From: Microscillaceae bacterium
GTDB taxonomy: Bacteria > Bacteroidota > Bacteroidia > Cytophagales > Microscillaceae
Direction: 5' to 3'
DNA: 64,000 nt
NCBI GenBank assembly: GCA_003483885.1
Contig: DMXI01000470.1
Location: 11,744-75,743, forward strand
The notes under the pieces are model-generated. The model searched no databases. It saw only the letters and a list, made by a program, of their open reading frames with translations, and was not told where the DNA came from. Positions 16,840 to 26,032 of the stretch are shown here, one piece after another. Position numbers and translations under genes: made by a program. Position 1 is the stretch's first letter, and every line of letters begins with the position of its first letter.

Positions 16840-18294
16840 ATGAACAACACCATAAAAACCATTTTATTAAGCTTTATATCAGCTATAGTGGGTGGCTATA
16901 GTTTTTACCTCATGAGTAAGCCCTCTAACCCCGCCCAAAACCACAATGACGATCGGGTCATTGACGAAAGAACGGTAAGTGACACCAAAATGGTCAATAA
17001 TAAATCCATCGTAGAACTCAACGGTGATTTTAAGAAAGCCTCCAAATTGGCCACTCGTAGTGTAGTATACATCAAAACCGTATCAGACGCCAAATACAAT
17101 TCCTACGATATGTTCGACTTCTTTTTTGGAGGACGTGGAGGTCGTGGACGCAAACAACTGGCCTCTGGGTCGGGAGTAATCTTTACCGACAATGGATACA
17201 TTGTGACCAACAATCACGTAATTGAGGATGCTGAAACTATAGAAGTTATCCACGAAAAAAAATCTTATAAGGCCAAAGTCATTGGTACCGACCCTTCATC
17301 GGATATCGCGGTTCTAAAAATTGAAGCTAAAGGTTTGCCTAGCATTACCCGAGGAACTTCCAAAAAACTTTCGGTAGGAGAATGGGTATTGGCCATTGGT
17401 AATCCATTTAACCTGACCTCAACAGTAACCGCTGGAATTGTAAGTGCTAAAGGTCGTGACATAGATTTATTAGGCGGACAGTTTCCTTTGGAGTCCTTTA
17501 TCCAAACCGATGCAGCTATTAACCCTGGTAATAGTGGAGGAGCATTGGTGAACATCAAAGGACAATTGGTAGGGATCAATACCGCTATTTTGTCTCGCAC
17601 TGGGTCATATGCCGGGTATGGGTTCGCGGTTCCAGTAGATATTGTGGCCAAGGTTTTCAACGATTTGGTGCAATATGGAGAGGTACAAAAAGCTTTTACT
17701 GGAATCAAGGTAAATGACTTAAGCACTAAACTTGCACAACGCTTTGACATTAAAGCCAATTCGTTTGATGGTGCCGTGATTACCGATATTGAGGATGGTA
17801 GCGAAGCAGCCAAAGCAGGATTGAAACAAGGGGACGTGATTTTGCAAATAAACAATGATAAAATAGACGGTAAGAGCGGTTTTATGGAAGAAATGAGTTA
17901 TTACCGCCCTGGTGACAAACTCAAAGTAACTTATCGCCGAGGCAAGCAAACCAAAATGGTACAGCTTAAACTAAGAAACCGGGAAGGAACTACTGGGGTA
18001 TTGAAAAGGCAAATTTTTTACTCTAAAAAACTAGGCGTTGAACTCGAGAAGGTTTCTAAGGCTGAGCGCCAAAAACTACGCATTGAGAAGGGTGGAGTAA
18101 AGGTTGTAAAAGTGCGTCGTGGTTTATTTAGTCGTTTACGCATGCGCGAAGGTTTTGTGATTACCCACATCAACCGCCAAGTGGTAAACAATCCTAAGGA
18201 TGTAGAAGATTTATTGTTGGATTTGCAAGGGAAGGTGTACATTCAAGGGGTAAGCAAAGATGGCACTCGAGGATACTATCAATTTTATTTTTAA
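16840..18294 (+). CDS. HtrA/DegP-like periplasmic serine protease
   Basis: This 484-residue S1C protease/chaperone has an N-terminal membrane anchor or signal (residues 5-25). The catalytic triad is visible: His in IVTNNHVIED, Asp in DPSSDIAVLKIE, and Ser in INPGNSGGALVNIKG (~residue 231). A first PDZ domain (~residues 285-375) has GAVITDIEDGSEAAKAGLKQGD, and a shorter second PDZ-like domain ends the protein. It degrades or refolds damaged envelope proteins. It stands alone, with a strong terminator at 18323-18352 and a TAATTTTG candidate -7 box at 16790-16797. The Gly/Arg-rich loop after MFDFFF is typical of Bacteroidota HtrA. Confidence 0.95.
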   Translation: MNNTIKTILLSFISAIVGGYSFYLMSKPSNPAQNHNDDRVIDERTVSDTKMVNNKSIVELNGDFKKASKLATRSVVYIKTVSDAKYNSYDMFDFFFGGRGGRGRKQLASGSGVIFTDNGYIVTNNHVIEDAETIEVIHEKKSYKAKVIGTDPSSDIAVLKIEAKGLPSITRGTSKKLSVGEWVLAIGNPFNLTSTVTAGIVSAKGRDIDLLGGQFPLESFIQTDAAINPGNSGGALVNIKGQLVGINTAILSRTGSYAGYGFAVPVDIVAKVFNDLVQYGEVQKAFTGIKVNDLSTKLAQRFDIKANSFDGAVITDIEDGSEAAKAGLKQGDVILQINNDKIDGKSGFMEEMSYYRPGDKLKVTYRRGKQTKMVQLKLRNREGTTGVLKRQIFYSKKLGVELEKVSKAERQKLRIEKGGVKVVKVRRGLFSRLRMREGFVITHINRQVVNNPKDVEDLLLDLQGKVYIQGVSKDGTRGYYQFYF

Positions 18295-18322
18295 GAAATA
18301 ATCAACTTGAACTTGATCAAGA

Positions 18323-18352
18323 GGCAATGTTTATCCAGACATTGCCTTTTTT
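18323..18352 (+). terminator. Intrinsic terminator of htrA
   Basis: GGCAATGT (18323-18330) pairs perfectly with ACATTGCC (18339-18346) across an 8-nt loop and is followed by TTTTTT. It lies 28 bp past the htrA stop. Confidence 0.9.
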
Positions 18353-18436
18353 ATTGATATCCAATAAAAATGCTCAAAATTACGTATGATATCTCAAGCT
18401 GTTGTAATTTTGGGATTCACAATTACTGCTAATGTT

Positions 18437-18757
18437 ATGATGCAATTATTAAAAACCTCTTTGGGTCGCTTGCGGGTAGTAGGTTTTCTCGAAGGATGGT
18501 CATTTTTGATATTATTGGGCATTGCGATGCCTCTCAAATATATTTGGAAAATCCCAGAAGGCGTACAGGTAGTCGGTATGCTACATGGGGTACTGTTTGT
18601 GGCCTATGGCCTGTTGGTGATTCAGGTAAAAATTGAGCATTCTTGGCCGTTCAAAAAAATGGCACTTGCCTTAGTAGCTTCTATCTTACCTTTTGGACCT
18701 TTTGTGGCAGACAGGAGATTGTTTCGAGAAGAAAACCAGTCCGCTGTCGACAGTTGA
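18437..18757 (+). CDS. DUF3817 (YdzA-like) integral membrane protein
   Basis: This ~106-residue protein has three hydrophobic segments. The DUF3817 signature LGRLRVVGFLEGWSFLILLG is followed by AMPLKYIW and HGVLFVAYGLLV. The start is placed at 18437 because family members begin just before this motif and a TAATTTTG box (18405-18412) sits inside the longer frame that opens at 18386. The function of the family is unknown. The last residues (SAVDS) and the stop are encoded by the start of a word-repeat patch, so the native C-terminus may have been replaced. Confidence 0.8.
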   Translation: MMQLLKTSLGRLRVVGFLEGWSFLILLGIAMPLKYIWKIPEGVQVVGMLHGVLFVAYGLLVIQVKIEHSWPFKKMALALVASILPFGPFVADRRLFREENQSAVDS

Positions 18758-18775
18758 CCGTCAACTGTTGACTCC
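18748..18775. repeat. STRR-like patch with GTCGAC/GTTGAC words
   Basis: The patch combines the words GTCGAC, AGTTGAC, CGTCAAC and TGTTGACT as partly palindromic units. The same vocabulary recurs at 25900-26031, 27345-27365 and 48316-48400. It overlaps the end of the DUF3817 gene. Confidence 0.55.
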
Positions 18776-18791
18776 ATTAAAAACTAAACCT

Positions 18792-19163
18792 ATGAGTCGA
18801 AATAAAAAAAATAAAAAAGAGGAAAACGATTGGAAAGATCGCCTGGGAATGGTGTACTCAACCAATCCTGATTTTGAGTATGATTATGATGAGGAAGCGG
18901 AGGCCGAAACACTTCCACCCAATCAACAAGATTTGAGAGTAATGCTGGACCGCAAAAACCGCAAGGGCAAAGCGGCTACTCTAGTCACTGGATTTGTAGG
19001 CACCGAAGATGATCTGAAAGACTTGGGCAAGATGCTTAAAACCAAATGTGGGGTTGGAGGCAGTGCCAAGGAAGGCGAAATCATCATTCAGGGAGATGTG
19101 CGAGACAAAGTCCTCAACTTGCTAAAAGACGCTGGATATAAGGCCAAAAAATCAGGAGGATAA
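18792..19163 (+). CDS. SUI1/eIF1-like translation initiation factor (YciH type)
   Basis: This 123-residue protein has a Lys-rich N-terminus, an acidic segment and a C-terminal SUI1 domain: RKGKAATLVTGFVG, LKDLGKMLKTKCGVGGSAK, GEIIIQGDVRDKVLNLL. Bacterial YciH proteins are thought to affect start-codon fidelity; the role here is unproven. The ATG at 18792 is preferred over an upstream ATG at 18693, which lies in the DUF3817 gene in another frame. It ends 1 bp before the hydrolase gene, so the two are probably co-translated. Confidence 0.92.
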   Translation: MSRNKKNKKEENDWKDRLGMVYSTNPDFEYDYDEEAEAETLPPNQQDLRVMLDRKNRKGKAATLVTGFVGTEDDLKDLGKMLKTKCGVGGSAKEGEIIIQGDVRDKVLNLLKDAGYKAKKSGG

Positions 19164-19164
19164 T

Positions 19165-19959
19165 ATGGGTGTCCAGCAAATGGTTTTTGGAGGTAATCAG
19201 TTGGCTTATCAGGTTTTGGGCAATGGTCCCAAGACGCTGGTATTTATTCACGGAGGTGGACTAAACCACCAAATGTGGGAAACCCAAGTCGATTATTTTA
19301 GCAAACACTACCAAGTAATTACGTACGATTTGCGGGGCCATGGACAATCTTCTCATGACAATAACGAGGGATTGGACATGGACGATTTGCTGGCTATTTT
19401 GCATACATCTGGAGTACAAAACTTTACTTTGGTGGGCTGCTCGCTAGGCAGTATCATTGCCTTGGACTTGGCCTTGGCTTATCCCAAAAAAGTAGACAAT
19501 TTGGTATTGGTTTCGCCTGGTTTGGTGGGCTTTCAGGAACGCAATCACGAGTACCTTGAGGTGCTGGGCGAATACATTGGTTACCTAGAAAAACAACACT
19601 TCCAACAAGCCAAACGAATTCTCAAACAGCTTTCCTTTTATGGCCCCCATCGCTGGCAGGTAAACAACATAGTTACTGATTTTTATGTCGAACAATGTCT
19701 TACCCACTTTCTAGAGAGTGGCCAGTTTGCCCGAATACCCCAACTCAAAGAATTTGCCCCTCTCACCCACATTTCTTCTATCAAATGTCCTTTGTTGCTG
19801 GTGTATGGCAAGCTAGACTATGGCTATATTCACGAAAATGTGCAAAAGATAGAAAGCTTGGCTCCACACGCCGAAACGTTTGAGATTGATTTGGCAGCTC
19901 ACTTACCTAGTTTAGAACAACCCGAAGAATTTAACAGTACTTTGGCAGCTTTTATTTAG
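19165..19959 (+). CDS. Alpha/beta-fold hydrolase
   Basis: This 264-residue protein has the oxyanion motif VFIHGGGLNHQMWE, the strand-turn ITYDLRGHGQSSH, and the nucleophile elbow LVGCSLGSIIALDLA with Ser near residue 94. The likely acid Asp is in LLVYGKLDYGYIHE and the His in DLAAHLPSLEQPEEF. It is cytoplasmic, with no signal peptide. The substrate is unknown. It directly follows the SUI1-like gene. Confidence 0.9.
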   Translation: MGVQQMVFGGNQLAYQVLGNGPKTLVFIHGGGLNHQMWETQVDYFSKHYQVITYDLRGHGQSSHDNNEGLDMDDLLAILHTSGVQNFTLVGCSLGSIIALDLALAYPKKVDNLVLVSPGLVGFQERNHEYLEVLGEYIGYLEKQHFQQAKRILKQLSFYGPHRWQVNNIVTDFYVEQCLTHFLESGQFARIPQLKEFAPLTHISSIKCPLLLVYGKLDYGYIHENVQKIESLAPHAETFEIDLAAHLPSLEQPEEFNSTLAAFI

Positions 19960-19974
19960 TTGTTTTGGTTCATA

Positions 19975-20280
19975 GCACAAGGGCGGCGCTTTTTAAGTGA
20001 AAAACTAAAAGTGAAAAATGAAAAATGAACGCGAAGCGTAGAAAGGAGCAGGGAGCGAGGAACAGGGATCAGGGAGGAAGAGTAGCGCGAAGCGGATATA
20101 ATTGATCAATGCATAACTCATAATTGATCATTCACCACTAACCATTGATCATTTACCATTACTAAGCGATGCATCACGGAATCCGCTGTCCTGAGCGTAG
20201 CCGAAGGAACTCACAATAAGCGTAGCGAAACAATGCAACAATAGAACAATGTAGCAATAAGCATTGCAAAACAATAAAAG
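19975..20280. repeat. Mosaic of STRR-like degenerate word repeats
   Basis: Consecutive blocks are built from short words: gtgaaaaa/atgaaaaa (~19996-20028), gagcaggg/gaacaggg (~20045-20075), gcgcgaagcg, tgatcatt/ccattgatca (~20100-20165), ctgagcgtagccgaagg (~20190-20210) and acaatgcaacaatag (~20230-20275). The 414 bp between the hydrolase and the ACP-like gene hold no gene. Most of the same blocks recur, in opposite orientation, at 27180-27450. Confidence 0.65.
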
Positions 20281-20287
20281 TGATAAA

Positions 20288-20317
20288 ACAAAAAAGCCAC
20301 CTAAAAAATCAGGTAGC
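20288..20317 (-). terminator. Intrinsic terminator of the ACP-like gene
   Basis: On the minus strand, GCTACCT (20317-20311) pairs with AGGTGGC (20302-20296), with one G-T pair, and is followed by TTTTTTG. It lies 57 bp past the stop at 20374. Confidence 0.75.
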
Positions 20318-20373
20318 CTGTGCTTTAAATAGTAGTTTGTGAAAGTAAAGTTTTGTTGTCCTTCCTTGCCAAT

Positions 20374-20886
20374 TTAGGACGCATTCATAAAACGGGTAGG
20401 TGAACTGAAGTCTGTTTCTGTGAAATAAAGCTGTGATACATATGCCGCATAACTTTGCAAAGTAAGCAAAGGTCTGATGACTGCCGATTCATCAATTTGA
20501 ATATGGAAAATTTGCTCACAACGTAAAATCAACCAAATCAGGTCTGACTCATCTAAACCTAAATCTTTCTCGATTTTGGTATTGGGATGAATCGCTCTTT
20601 CCTGAATCATGCGTTCTGAAATTATTTGCGTGATTTGGTCAAAGATCAATTTAGTCAACTGAAGTTTTCGAATGATTTTCTCAATCACCGTTCTCTCAGA
20701 TGCATATACCGACAGGGTGATTTCGTTGGCAAAACGGGTAATAACTGGCTCAGAAGAATTTTTTAACATTTCTCTTTCCAGTATACTCATTAACCTTTGT
20801 TGGGCCGAAGAAGTAATATCTTGCCACTCTGGTAATGAAGTTAATAAATTGGCTAAATACCATTGGTGATGTTGGGTCGCTGCCAT
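20374..20886 (-). CDS. Protein with C-terminal acyl-carrier-protein-like domain lacking the canonical serine
   Basis: This 170-residue protein has a C-terminal ~75 residues (IHPNTKIEKDLGLDESD onwards) that match an acyl-carrier-protein helix II and loop layout. Where carriers have D-S-L with the phosphopantetheine serine, this protein has D-E-S. The carrier serine is therefore missing or shifted by one. The N-terminal ~95 residues are helical and unrecognised. No fatty-acid or polyketide gene is adjacent, and it has its own terminator. It may be a non-carrier structural ACP homologue. Confidence 0.65.
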   Translation of the reverse strand: MAATQHHQWYLANLLTSLPEWQDITSSAQQRLMSILEREMLKNSSEPVITRFANEITLSVYASERTVIEKIIRKLQLTKLIFDQITQIISERMIQERAIHPNTKIEKDLGLDESDLIWLILRCEQIFHIQIDESAVIRPLLTLQSYAAYVSQLYFTETDFSSPTRFMNAS

Positions 20887-21476
20887 GATTTTGTAAAGTT
20901 AATTTCCAAATGAATGTCCTTTAAATCGTTGAATACACATATGTAATTTTTGATACACATTTAGTGAAACTTACACTGTTTACTTACTGACAAGTTTAAC
21001 GGGTAAAAACCTTAAATATTTTTTAACAATATTATAAAATTTCTACGCGAACATCTCAGAAATAGTTTAAAATTGAATTAATTTTTTTTGTGTTTTACCA
21101 AGAGGACTGCCTACCCACTTAGCTTAGTAAATACAATACTGGGACGAATCACGAAATTATTTCGTATTGACATGAATAGCCTTTATTGTAAACCAAACAA
21201 ACATTAAAATCTTAATTACTCATCCAGTATGCCAAATTAGAAATAATTATTCAAAAAAAAATTATTTTTTTATAATTTGTAATTTTACAAGAAAACAGTT
21301 CGATAATACTCGATTACAAGTAGGTAGTTTTGTTTATACCCAATATTAAAATAATACAATTTAAAATCACTCATCTAAATCATTCTATTTAAGGGCTTAA
21401 ACCCATTTCCAATACCGAAAATGTGCCTTAGGTTTATAAAGTTTTCCCTCAATATTTTTTTGCAACTCCTAATGCG
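20887..21476. other. Long AT-rich intergenic region with no visible gene
   Basis: This 590 bp stretch between divergent promoter-side and convergent-side neighbours is strongly AT-rich. A perfect inverted repeat ACGAAAT-T-ATTTCGT lies near 21150-21165. Poly-A/T runs occur near 21250-21275. No open frame, RNA gene or clear TAnnTTTG promoter could be supported. Confidence 0.5.
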
Positions 21477-22595
21477 TTAAAAAGCTTCTCCAATCCCTAA
21501 ATAAATACCGCTAGAGCCATCAGAACCTCGGCCATAATCCAGACGTAGATTGACTCGATTGGCAGGTAGAATTTGGAATCTCAGCCCTACTCCATAAGAA
21601 GCCTTCAAATCTGCACTATCAAAATTCACTATTTTGTTGTACACATCTCCTACTCCGCCAAATACCACCATTCCAAACTTTCGCCATATCGGAAAGCGAT
21701 ACTCTGCCTGCATAGCCAAGTGATGTTTTTCGCGATAACGCCCCCGAATATATCCTCGCATAATCGTTGGCCCACCCAAAGTAGATAATTGATTGTATGG
21801 AGGATCACCTATCACAAAATTGGCGAAGCCCTGAACCGCCAATGTGTGGGATGAACCCTGAAAAGGTTGAAAATATTTACGGACGTCTAACTGCAACGCG
21901 GTGAACTCATATTCGCCGATAGGTCCTTCGTTGAACCTGTAGCCTGACATTTCAGCATAAAATCCTCTTTGTGGGTTTAAAATGTTTTTTCGATCATCGT
22001 ATAAAACAGCAGCTCCCATTCCTGAGACTACTGAACCATCGTAACCTGCTACTTGCGTGGTTTCTAGAAGTCCTCCTGATGCTCGCTCAAGGCTAGTGAG
22101 ATGCACATATTGATATTGCAATCCAAAAAACAGGTTTTTATCTAACCGACGAAACACTCTGGTAGCAAAGCTCACGATTTGGTTCGTTGAGTTTTCTTTG
22201 TTCGATTCTGGCAAATCATTCCCAATACCATAGTAAACCGCATTGCCTATGTTATAGATCAATCGTCCTTGAAACAAATAGTGGTCATTGCCAGAAAATA
22301 CCCGATAAAATGTTCCAAAAGCGATTTGCCCAGAAAAGGAGAAAGAAGCAAAGGGCATGACATTAGATAGGCGGCTTTTTTGATAATCTTTGCCAGTTTT
22401 AAAATTCAACGCACCTAAAGTAGCTACCGTAAAACCTGTTTCGGGAGAAACGCCCAACACTGGCACTATAGCAAAATGATAGCGAGAGGAATCCTTGGGA
22501 GCTTTTTTTGTTTTTTTATATTGAGCCATTGTTTGTTTAGTGATACCTACCAATAACAAACAGGCTATCAACCGAGCAATAAGTATAATATGCAT
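21477..22595 (-). CDS. Omp85/BamA-superfamily outer-membrane beta-barrel without POTRA domains
   Basis: This 372-residue protein has a signal peptide (residues 1-24, ending TMAQ). It continues as alternating amphipathic strands of a 16-strand-type barrel (surface antigen/D15-like). The L6-loop signature appears as GGPTIMRGYIRGRY near residue 280, and a typical RGF-type strand as DDRKNILNPQRGFYAEM. No POTRA repeats are present, so it is a short barrel like those of PNPLA or metallophosphatase partners, not BamA itself. It is downstream of the RND gene, separated by a terminator-like hairpin. Confidence 0.85.
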   Translation of the reverse strand: MHIILIARLIACLLLVGITKQTMAQYKKTKKAPKDSSRYHFAIVPVLGVSPETGFTVATLGALNFKTGKDYQKSRLSNVMPFASFSFSGQIAFGTFYRVFSGNDHYLFQGRLIYNIGNAVYYGIGNDLPESNKENSTNQIVSFATRVFRRLDKNLFFGLQYQYVHLTSLERASGGLLETTQVAGYDGSVVSGMGAAVLYDDRKNILNPQRGFYAEMSGYRFNEGPIGEYEFTALQLDVRKYFQPFQGSSHTLAVQGFANFVIGDPPYNQLSTLGGPTIMRGYIRGRYREKHHLAMQAEYRFPIWRKFGMVVFGGVGDVYNKIVNFDSADLKASYGVGLRFQILPANRVNLRLDYGRGSDGSSGIYLGIGEAF

Positions 22596-22636
22596 GAAAT
22601 GGGGTTATTTAGGGAATGAAACTACTTGATATCACA

Positions 22637-22663
22637 AAGAAAACCCCTTGGAATTCCAAAGGG
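22637..22663 (-). terminator. Intrinsic terminator of the RND efflux gene
   Basis: The minus strand reads CCCTTTGGAATTCCAAGGGG followed by TTTTC. The hairpin includes the palindrome GGAATTCC. It lies 58 bp past the RND stop. Confidence 0.65.
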
Positions 22664-22720
22664 CTTTACTCTATAACTAACACATTTCATCCCTCATGAT
22701 TAATCAAACTAAACTACTAT

Positions 22721-25700
22721 CTACGTACTCAAAACTAAATTTTCTTGCTCGGCATCAGATCCCGTTTCATTGAAGTCTTCCATAGACTCACTTGGTTTAT
22801 TTCGTTTGAATTTATCCAATATTAAATCTACAATGTAGTACACCACTGGTACCAGCACCAGAGTAAAAATCATAGAACTGGTAAGGCCACCCATAAGCGC
22901 CCAGGCCAAGCCATTTTTCCATTCGGCACCGGCACCTGTGGCCAAAGCAATGGGTAATAGGCCAATCACCATCGCAATGGTAGTCATCAAGATGGGGCGC
23001 AGTCTCATTTTACCCGCCATTACCAAGGCATCATATGTCTTTTTGCCTTCTTGTTTAAGCTGATTGGTAAAATCTACCAACAGGATAGCGTTTTTGGCCA
23101 CCAAGCCAATCAACATAATGATTCCCAGGATAGAGAAAATATTGAGTGAGCTTTGGGTCAAGGCCAATGCAAGCAAAGCCCCGATGAGTGCTACCGGAAT
23201 AGAAAACAATACCACAAATGGATAAATGTAAGAATCGTACAAGGCCACCATAATGAGGTACACCAATATGATAGAGATCATCAAGGCTAGTCCCAGGCTA
23301 CCAAAGGCATCTTCTTGGTTTTTCATGTTTCCATCATAAGCAATGTCTATATCAGTAGGCAAACTCATTGCGGTGATGGTCTTTTTTAGCTCTTGCCCAA
23401 CTTCTCCTTCCGAACGGCCAATTACTTTGGCACTCAACGTAATGGAAGGAATTCTTTCGGCTCGTCTCAGCTCGCTGGCACCCGTTGCAGTAGTTACTTG
23501 GGCAAACTGCTTCAATTCAATACTTTTGCCTTGTTTATTTACAAAGTTTAAGTGAAGCACATCCTCCATACTTTGGCGATTAAAAGCATCCATCATTACA
23601 TTAATGTCGTATTCATATTCGCCATCTTTGAACTTGCTGTCTTGGTTACCATTGAAGGCATTTCGCAAAGTAGCTCCTACCACTTCCAGCGAAAGTCCCA
23701 GTTCTGCCATCCTTGCCTTGTCGATTTGCACTTTTAGTTCTGGACTACCTTCTTCGTAAGACAATTTCACTTCGGTAATGCCAGGAATTTTGGCTACCTT
23801 TTTCTCAATTGTTTGGGCTTTTTTGAGCAACAAATCGGTTTTTGTGCTACTGATGATCATCTGAATAGGCGCATCGTTGGTGCCTCCAGTAATACTTACT
23901 TCGCTGGCAGTGAACTTTACTCCCGGAATACGTTCGGTCAATTCACGCTTAATTTGGTTGGCGTACAGGTTGGCCGAAATATCTCTTTTCGTTTGGTCTA
24001 CCATTTTCACATTGACCTCAGTTTTGTAACTAGTGCTTCGATTACCTGCCCGCCCACTGGCATACCCCACCGTAGTAAACAAACTGGTGATTTCTGGTTT
24101 TTGAGCCAGGTAGTTTTCTACCTTCCGGGTTGTGAGGTTGTTTTGCTCCAGGGTGGCATCCTTTGGGTATTCGAGTACTACAATGAACTCTCCTTTATCC
24201 CCCGCACTTACAAACTCAGACCCAATAAACCCTTTGGTAACTAATAAAAAAGAGCTGAAAAAACATATGCCAATCACGATCAAGGTAACAGTTTTGTGCT
24301 TGAGCGACCAACGTAATACCTGGGCATAAAAATTAGCCAAACCATCAATCTGTTTTTCAATCCAAAGGATAATTCGGTGGGTAAATTTCTTTTTATCCAG
24401 ATGTGTAATCTTGCTAAATCGTGACGCCAACAAGGGAGTAAGAGTAAAAGACACAAACAAGCTCAATAAAGTAGAAACCACCACTACCAACGAAAACTGA
24501 CGCAATAAATCGGCGATGAGGCCATCTATGAGGGCAATCGGCAAAAACACTACTACATCTACCAAGGTGATAGACAATGCCGTAAAACCAATTTCGCGCC
24601 TCCCTTCCAAGGCGGCAATTCTACGTTTTTTGCCCATTTCCATGTGGCGGTAAATGTTTTCTAACACCACAATAGAGTCATCTACCAAAATACCTACGAC
24701 CAGCGAAAGGGCAAGCAATGTCATGAGGTTGAGCGTAAACCCAAAGATATACATCGCAATAAAAGTAGAAATCAACGAGGCAGGAATGGCCAACATTACA
24801 ATAAAGGCGTTGCGAATGCTATGCAAGAATACCAGCATCACAATGGCTACCAAGATAATGGCATAAAACAAATCGTGCATCACCGCATCAGCAGCTTCTA
24901 TGGTAAAGATGGTGGTGTCCTGAGCTATTTCAAACTTAAGCTGATTGGCAGCAAAGGTTTTCTCCAGACCATTCAACGCTTTTACGGTTTGTTCTTTTAC
25001 CTCCACCGCATTGGCATCCGATTGCTTTTGAATGACCAAACCAATGGCCACCGTTCCATTTACCCGATACATTGTCTCGATTTCTTTTTGAGTATCTTGT
25101 ACTTCGGCGATGTCTCGTACTCTAATGGGCGATCCATTGCGATCAACAGTAATCGTTAATTCTTCTATGTCAGATAGTTTTTGGAATTTACCCGCCAAAC
25201 GAATGAGGTTTTGGCTATTGCGCTGTTTTACTTTTCCAGTAGGAAAATCCAGGTTGGCATTGGCAATGGCTTGATTTACCTGCACAATAGACAGGTTATA
25301 AAACTTAAGTTTTTCTTGCTTTACATTGATTCTAATTTCACGTTCTTCGCCACCTACAATGTTCACCTGACCTACCCCTTCAATTTTTGACAAACTAGGT
25401 ACAATTCTTTGCTTTACCACATCATACAAAGCCACTCCATCCAGACTTGCCCTCACTCCAATATTCATAATGGGGGCTTCGTCAAAAGCAATTTTAGAAA
25501 TCACTGGATCTTTAACATCACCAGGTAAAGTACTCTTAATAGCATTGACTTGTCGCTGAGCGTCTTGAACACTTTGATCGGTATTGGTTCCTTGCTTGAA
25601 GGTAACCACAATGCTTGAAAAGCTTTCCAGAGAAGTAGATTTAATGCTTTCTATCCCCTCCAGTGAAGAAATGGCATCTTCTATTTTCTTGGTTACGGAG

Positions 25701-25882
25701 GTTTCTACCTCGGCAGGGGCTGCTCCTGGATAGGTGGTAGAAATGGTAATCACAGGAGGCGAAAACTTGGGTAATAACTCGTAATTGAGTGATTGGTAGC
25801 TAATGAATCCTCCCAAACCCAGCACCGTAAAGATGACCACTATGAGGGAGGGGCGTTTGATGGCTATTTCAGTAATTGACAT
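22721..25882 (-). CDS. RND efflux transporter permease (AcrB/MexB, HAE1-type)
   Basis: At 1053 residues this has the full family length. It has an N-terminal helix (MSITEIAIKRPSLIVVIFTV), a large periplasmic domain, and a TM2-6 block with GILVDDSIVVLENIYRHMEMGKKR, the signature of TM4 with proton-relay Asp residues. A second periplasmic domain and TM8-12 follow (IMLIGLVAKNAILLVDFTNQ). It exports drugs or lipophilic compounds using proton-motive force together with the MFP and TolC genes upstream on the same strand. The acidic C-terminal tail (ESMEDFNETGSDAEQE) is cytoplasmic. Confidence 0.96.
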   Translation of the reverse strand: MSITEIAIKRPSLIVVIFTVLGLGGFISYQSLNYELLPKFSPPVITISTTYPGAAPAEVETSVTKKIEDAISSLEGIESIKSTSLESFSSIVVTFKQGTNTDQSVQDAQRQVNAIKSTLPGDVKDPVISKIAFDEAPIMNIGVRASLDGVALYDVVKQRIVPSLSKIEGVGQVNIVGGEEREIRINVKQEKLKFYNLSIVQVNQAIANANLDFPTGKVKQRNSQNLIRLAGKFQKLSDIEELTITVDRNGSPIRVRDIAEVQDTQKEIETMYRVNGTVAIGLVIQKQSDANAVEVKEQTVKALNGLEKTFAANQLKFEIAQDTTIFTIEAADAVMHDLFYAIILVAIVMLVFLHSIRNAFIVMLAIPASLISTFIAMYIFGFTLNLMTLLALSLVVGILVDDSIVVLENIYRHMEMGKKRRIAALEGRREIGFTALSITLVDVVVFLPIALIDGLIADLLRQFSLVVVVSTLLSLFVSFTLTPLLASRFSKITHLDKKKFTHRIILWIEKQIDGLANFYAQVLRWSLKHKTVTLIVIGICFFSSFLLVTKGFIGSEFVSAGDKGEFIVVLEYPKDATLEQNNLTTRKVENYLAQKPEITSLFTTVGYASGRAGNRSTSYKTEVNVKMVDQTKRDISANLYANQIKRELTERIPGVKFTASEVSITGGTNDAPIQMIISSTKTDLLLKKAQTIEKKVAKIPGITEVKLSYEEGSPELKVQIDKARMAELGLSLEVVGATLRNAFNGNQDSKFKDGEYEYDINVMMDAFNRQSMEDVLHLNFVNKQGKSIELKQFAQVTTATGASELRRAERIPSITLSAKVIGRSEGEVGQELKKTITAMSLPTDIDIAYDGNMKNQEDAFGSLGLALMISIILVYLIMVALYDSYIYPFVVLFSIPVALIGALLALALTQSSLNIFSILGIIMLIGLVAKNAILLVDFTNQLKQEGKKTYDALVMAGKMRLRPILMTTIAMVIGLLPIALATGAGAEWKNGLAWALMGGLTSSMIFTLVLVPVVYYIVDLILDKFKRNKPSESMEDFNETGSDAEQENLVLST

Positions 25883-25899
25883 GATTTAATGTTTTAAGG

Positions 25900-26031
25900 A
25901 GTCCACCGCCCACGGTCAAAAGTCCACCGTTTTCTGGCTTTGAACTATCAACCGTTGACTTATAATCTTTTTGAAAATTTTATTTGATTGCTATGAACTG
26001 TCGACTATCGACCGTCGACAGTGGACTAATT
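25900..26031. repeat. STRR-like GTCCAC/GTTGAC/GTCGAC repeat between MFP and RND genes
   Basis: The words agtccaccg, cacggtcaaaagtcc, tcaaccgttgac, gaactgtcgac, tatcgaccgtcgac and agtggactaa form a degenerate, largely palindromic array inside what is otherwise an efflux operon. Confidence 0.6.
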
Positions 26032-26032
26032 G

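Noticed and set aside
17265..18242. Long minus-strand frames inside htrA
   Set aside because: Shadow frames of a gene with an intact protease domain; no family features.
23343..25390. Plus-strand frames inside the RND transporter gene
   Set aside because: Antisense to strongly conserved transporter motifs; composition is that of a shadow frame.
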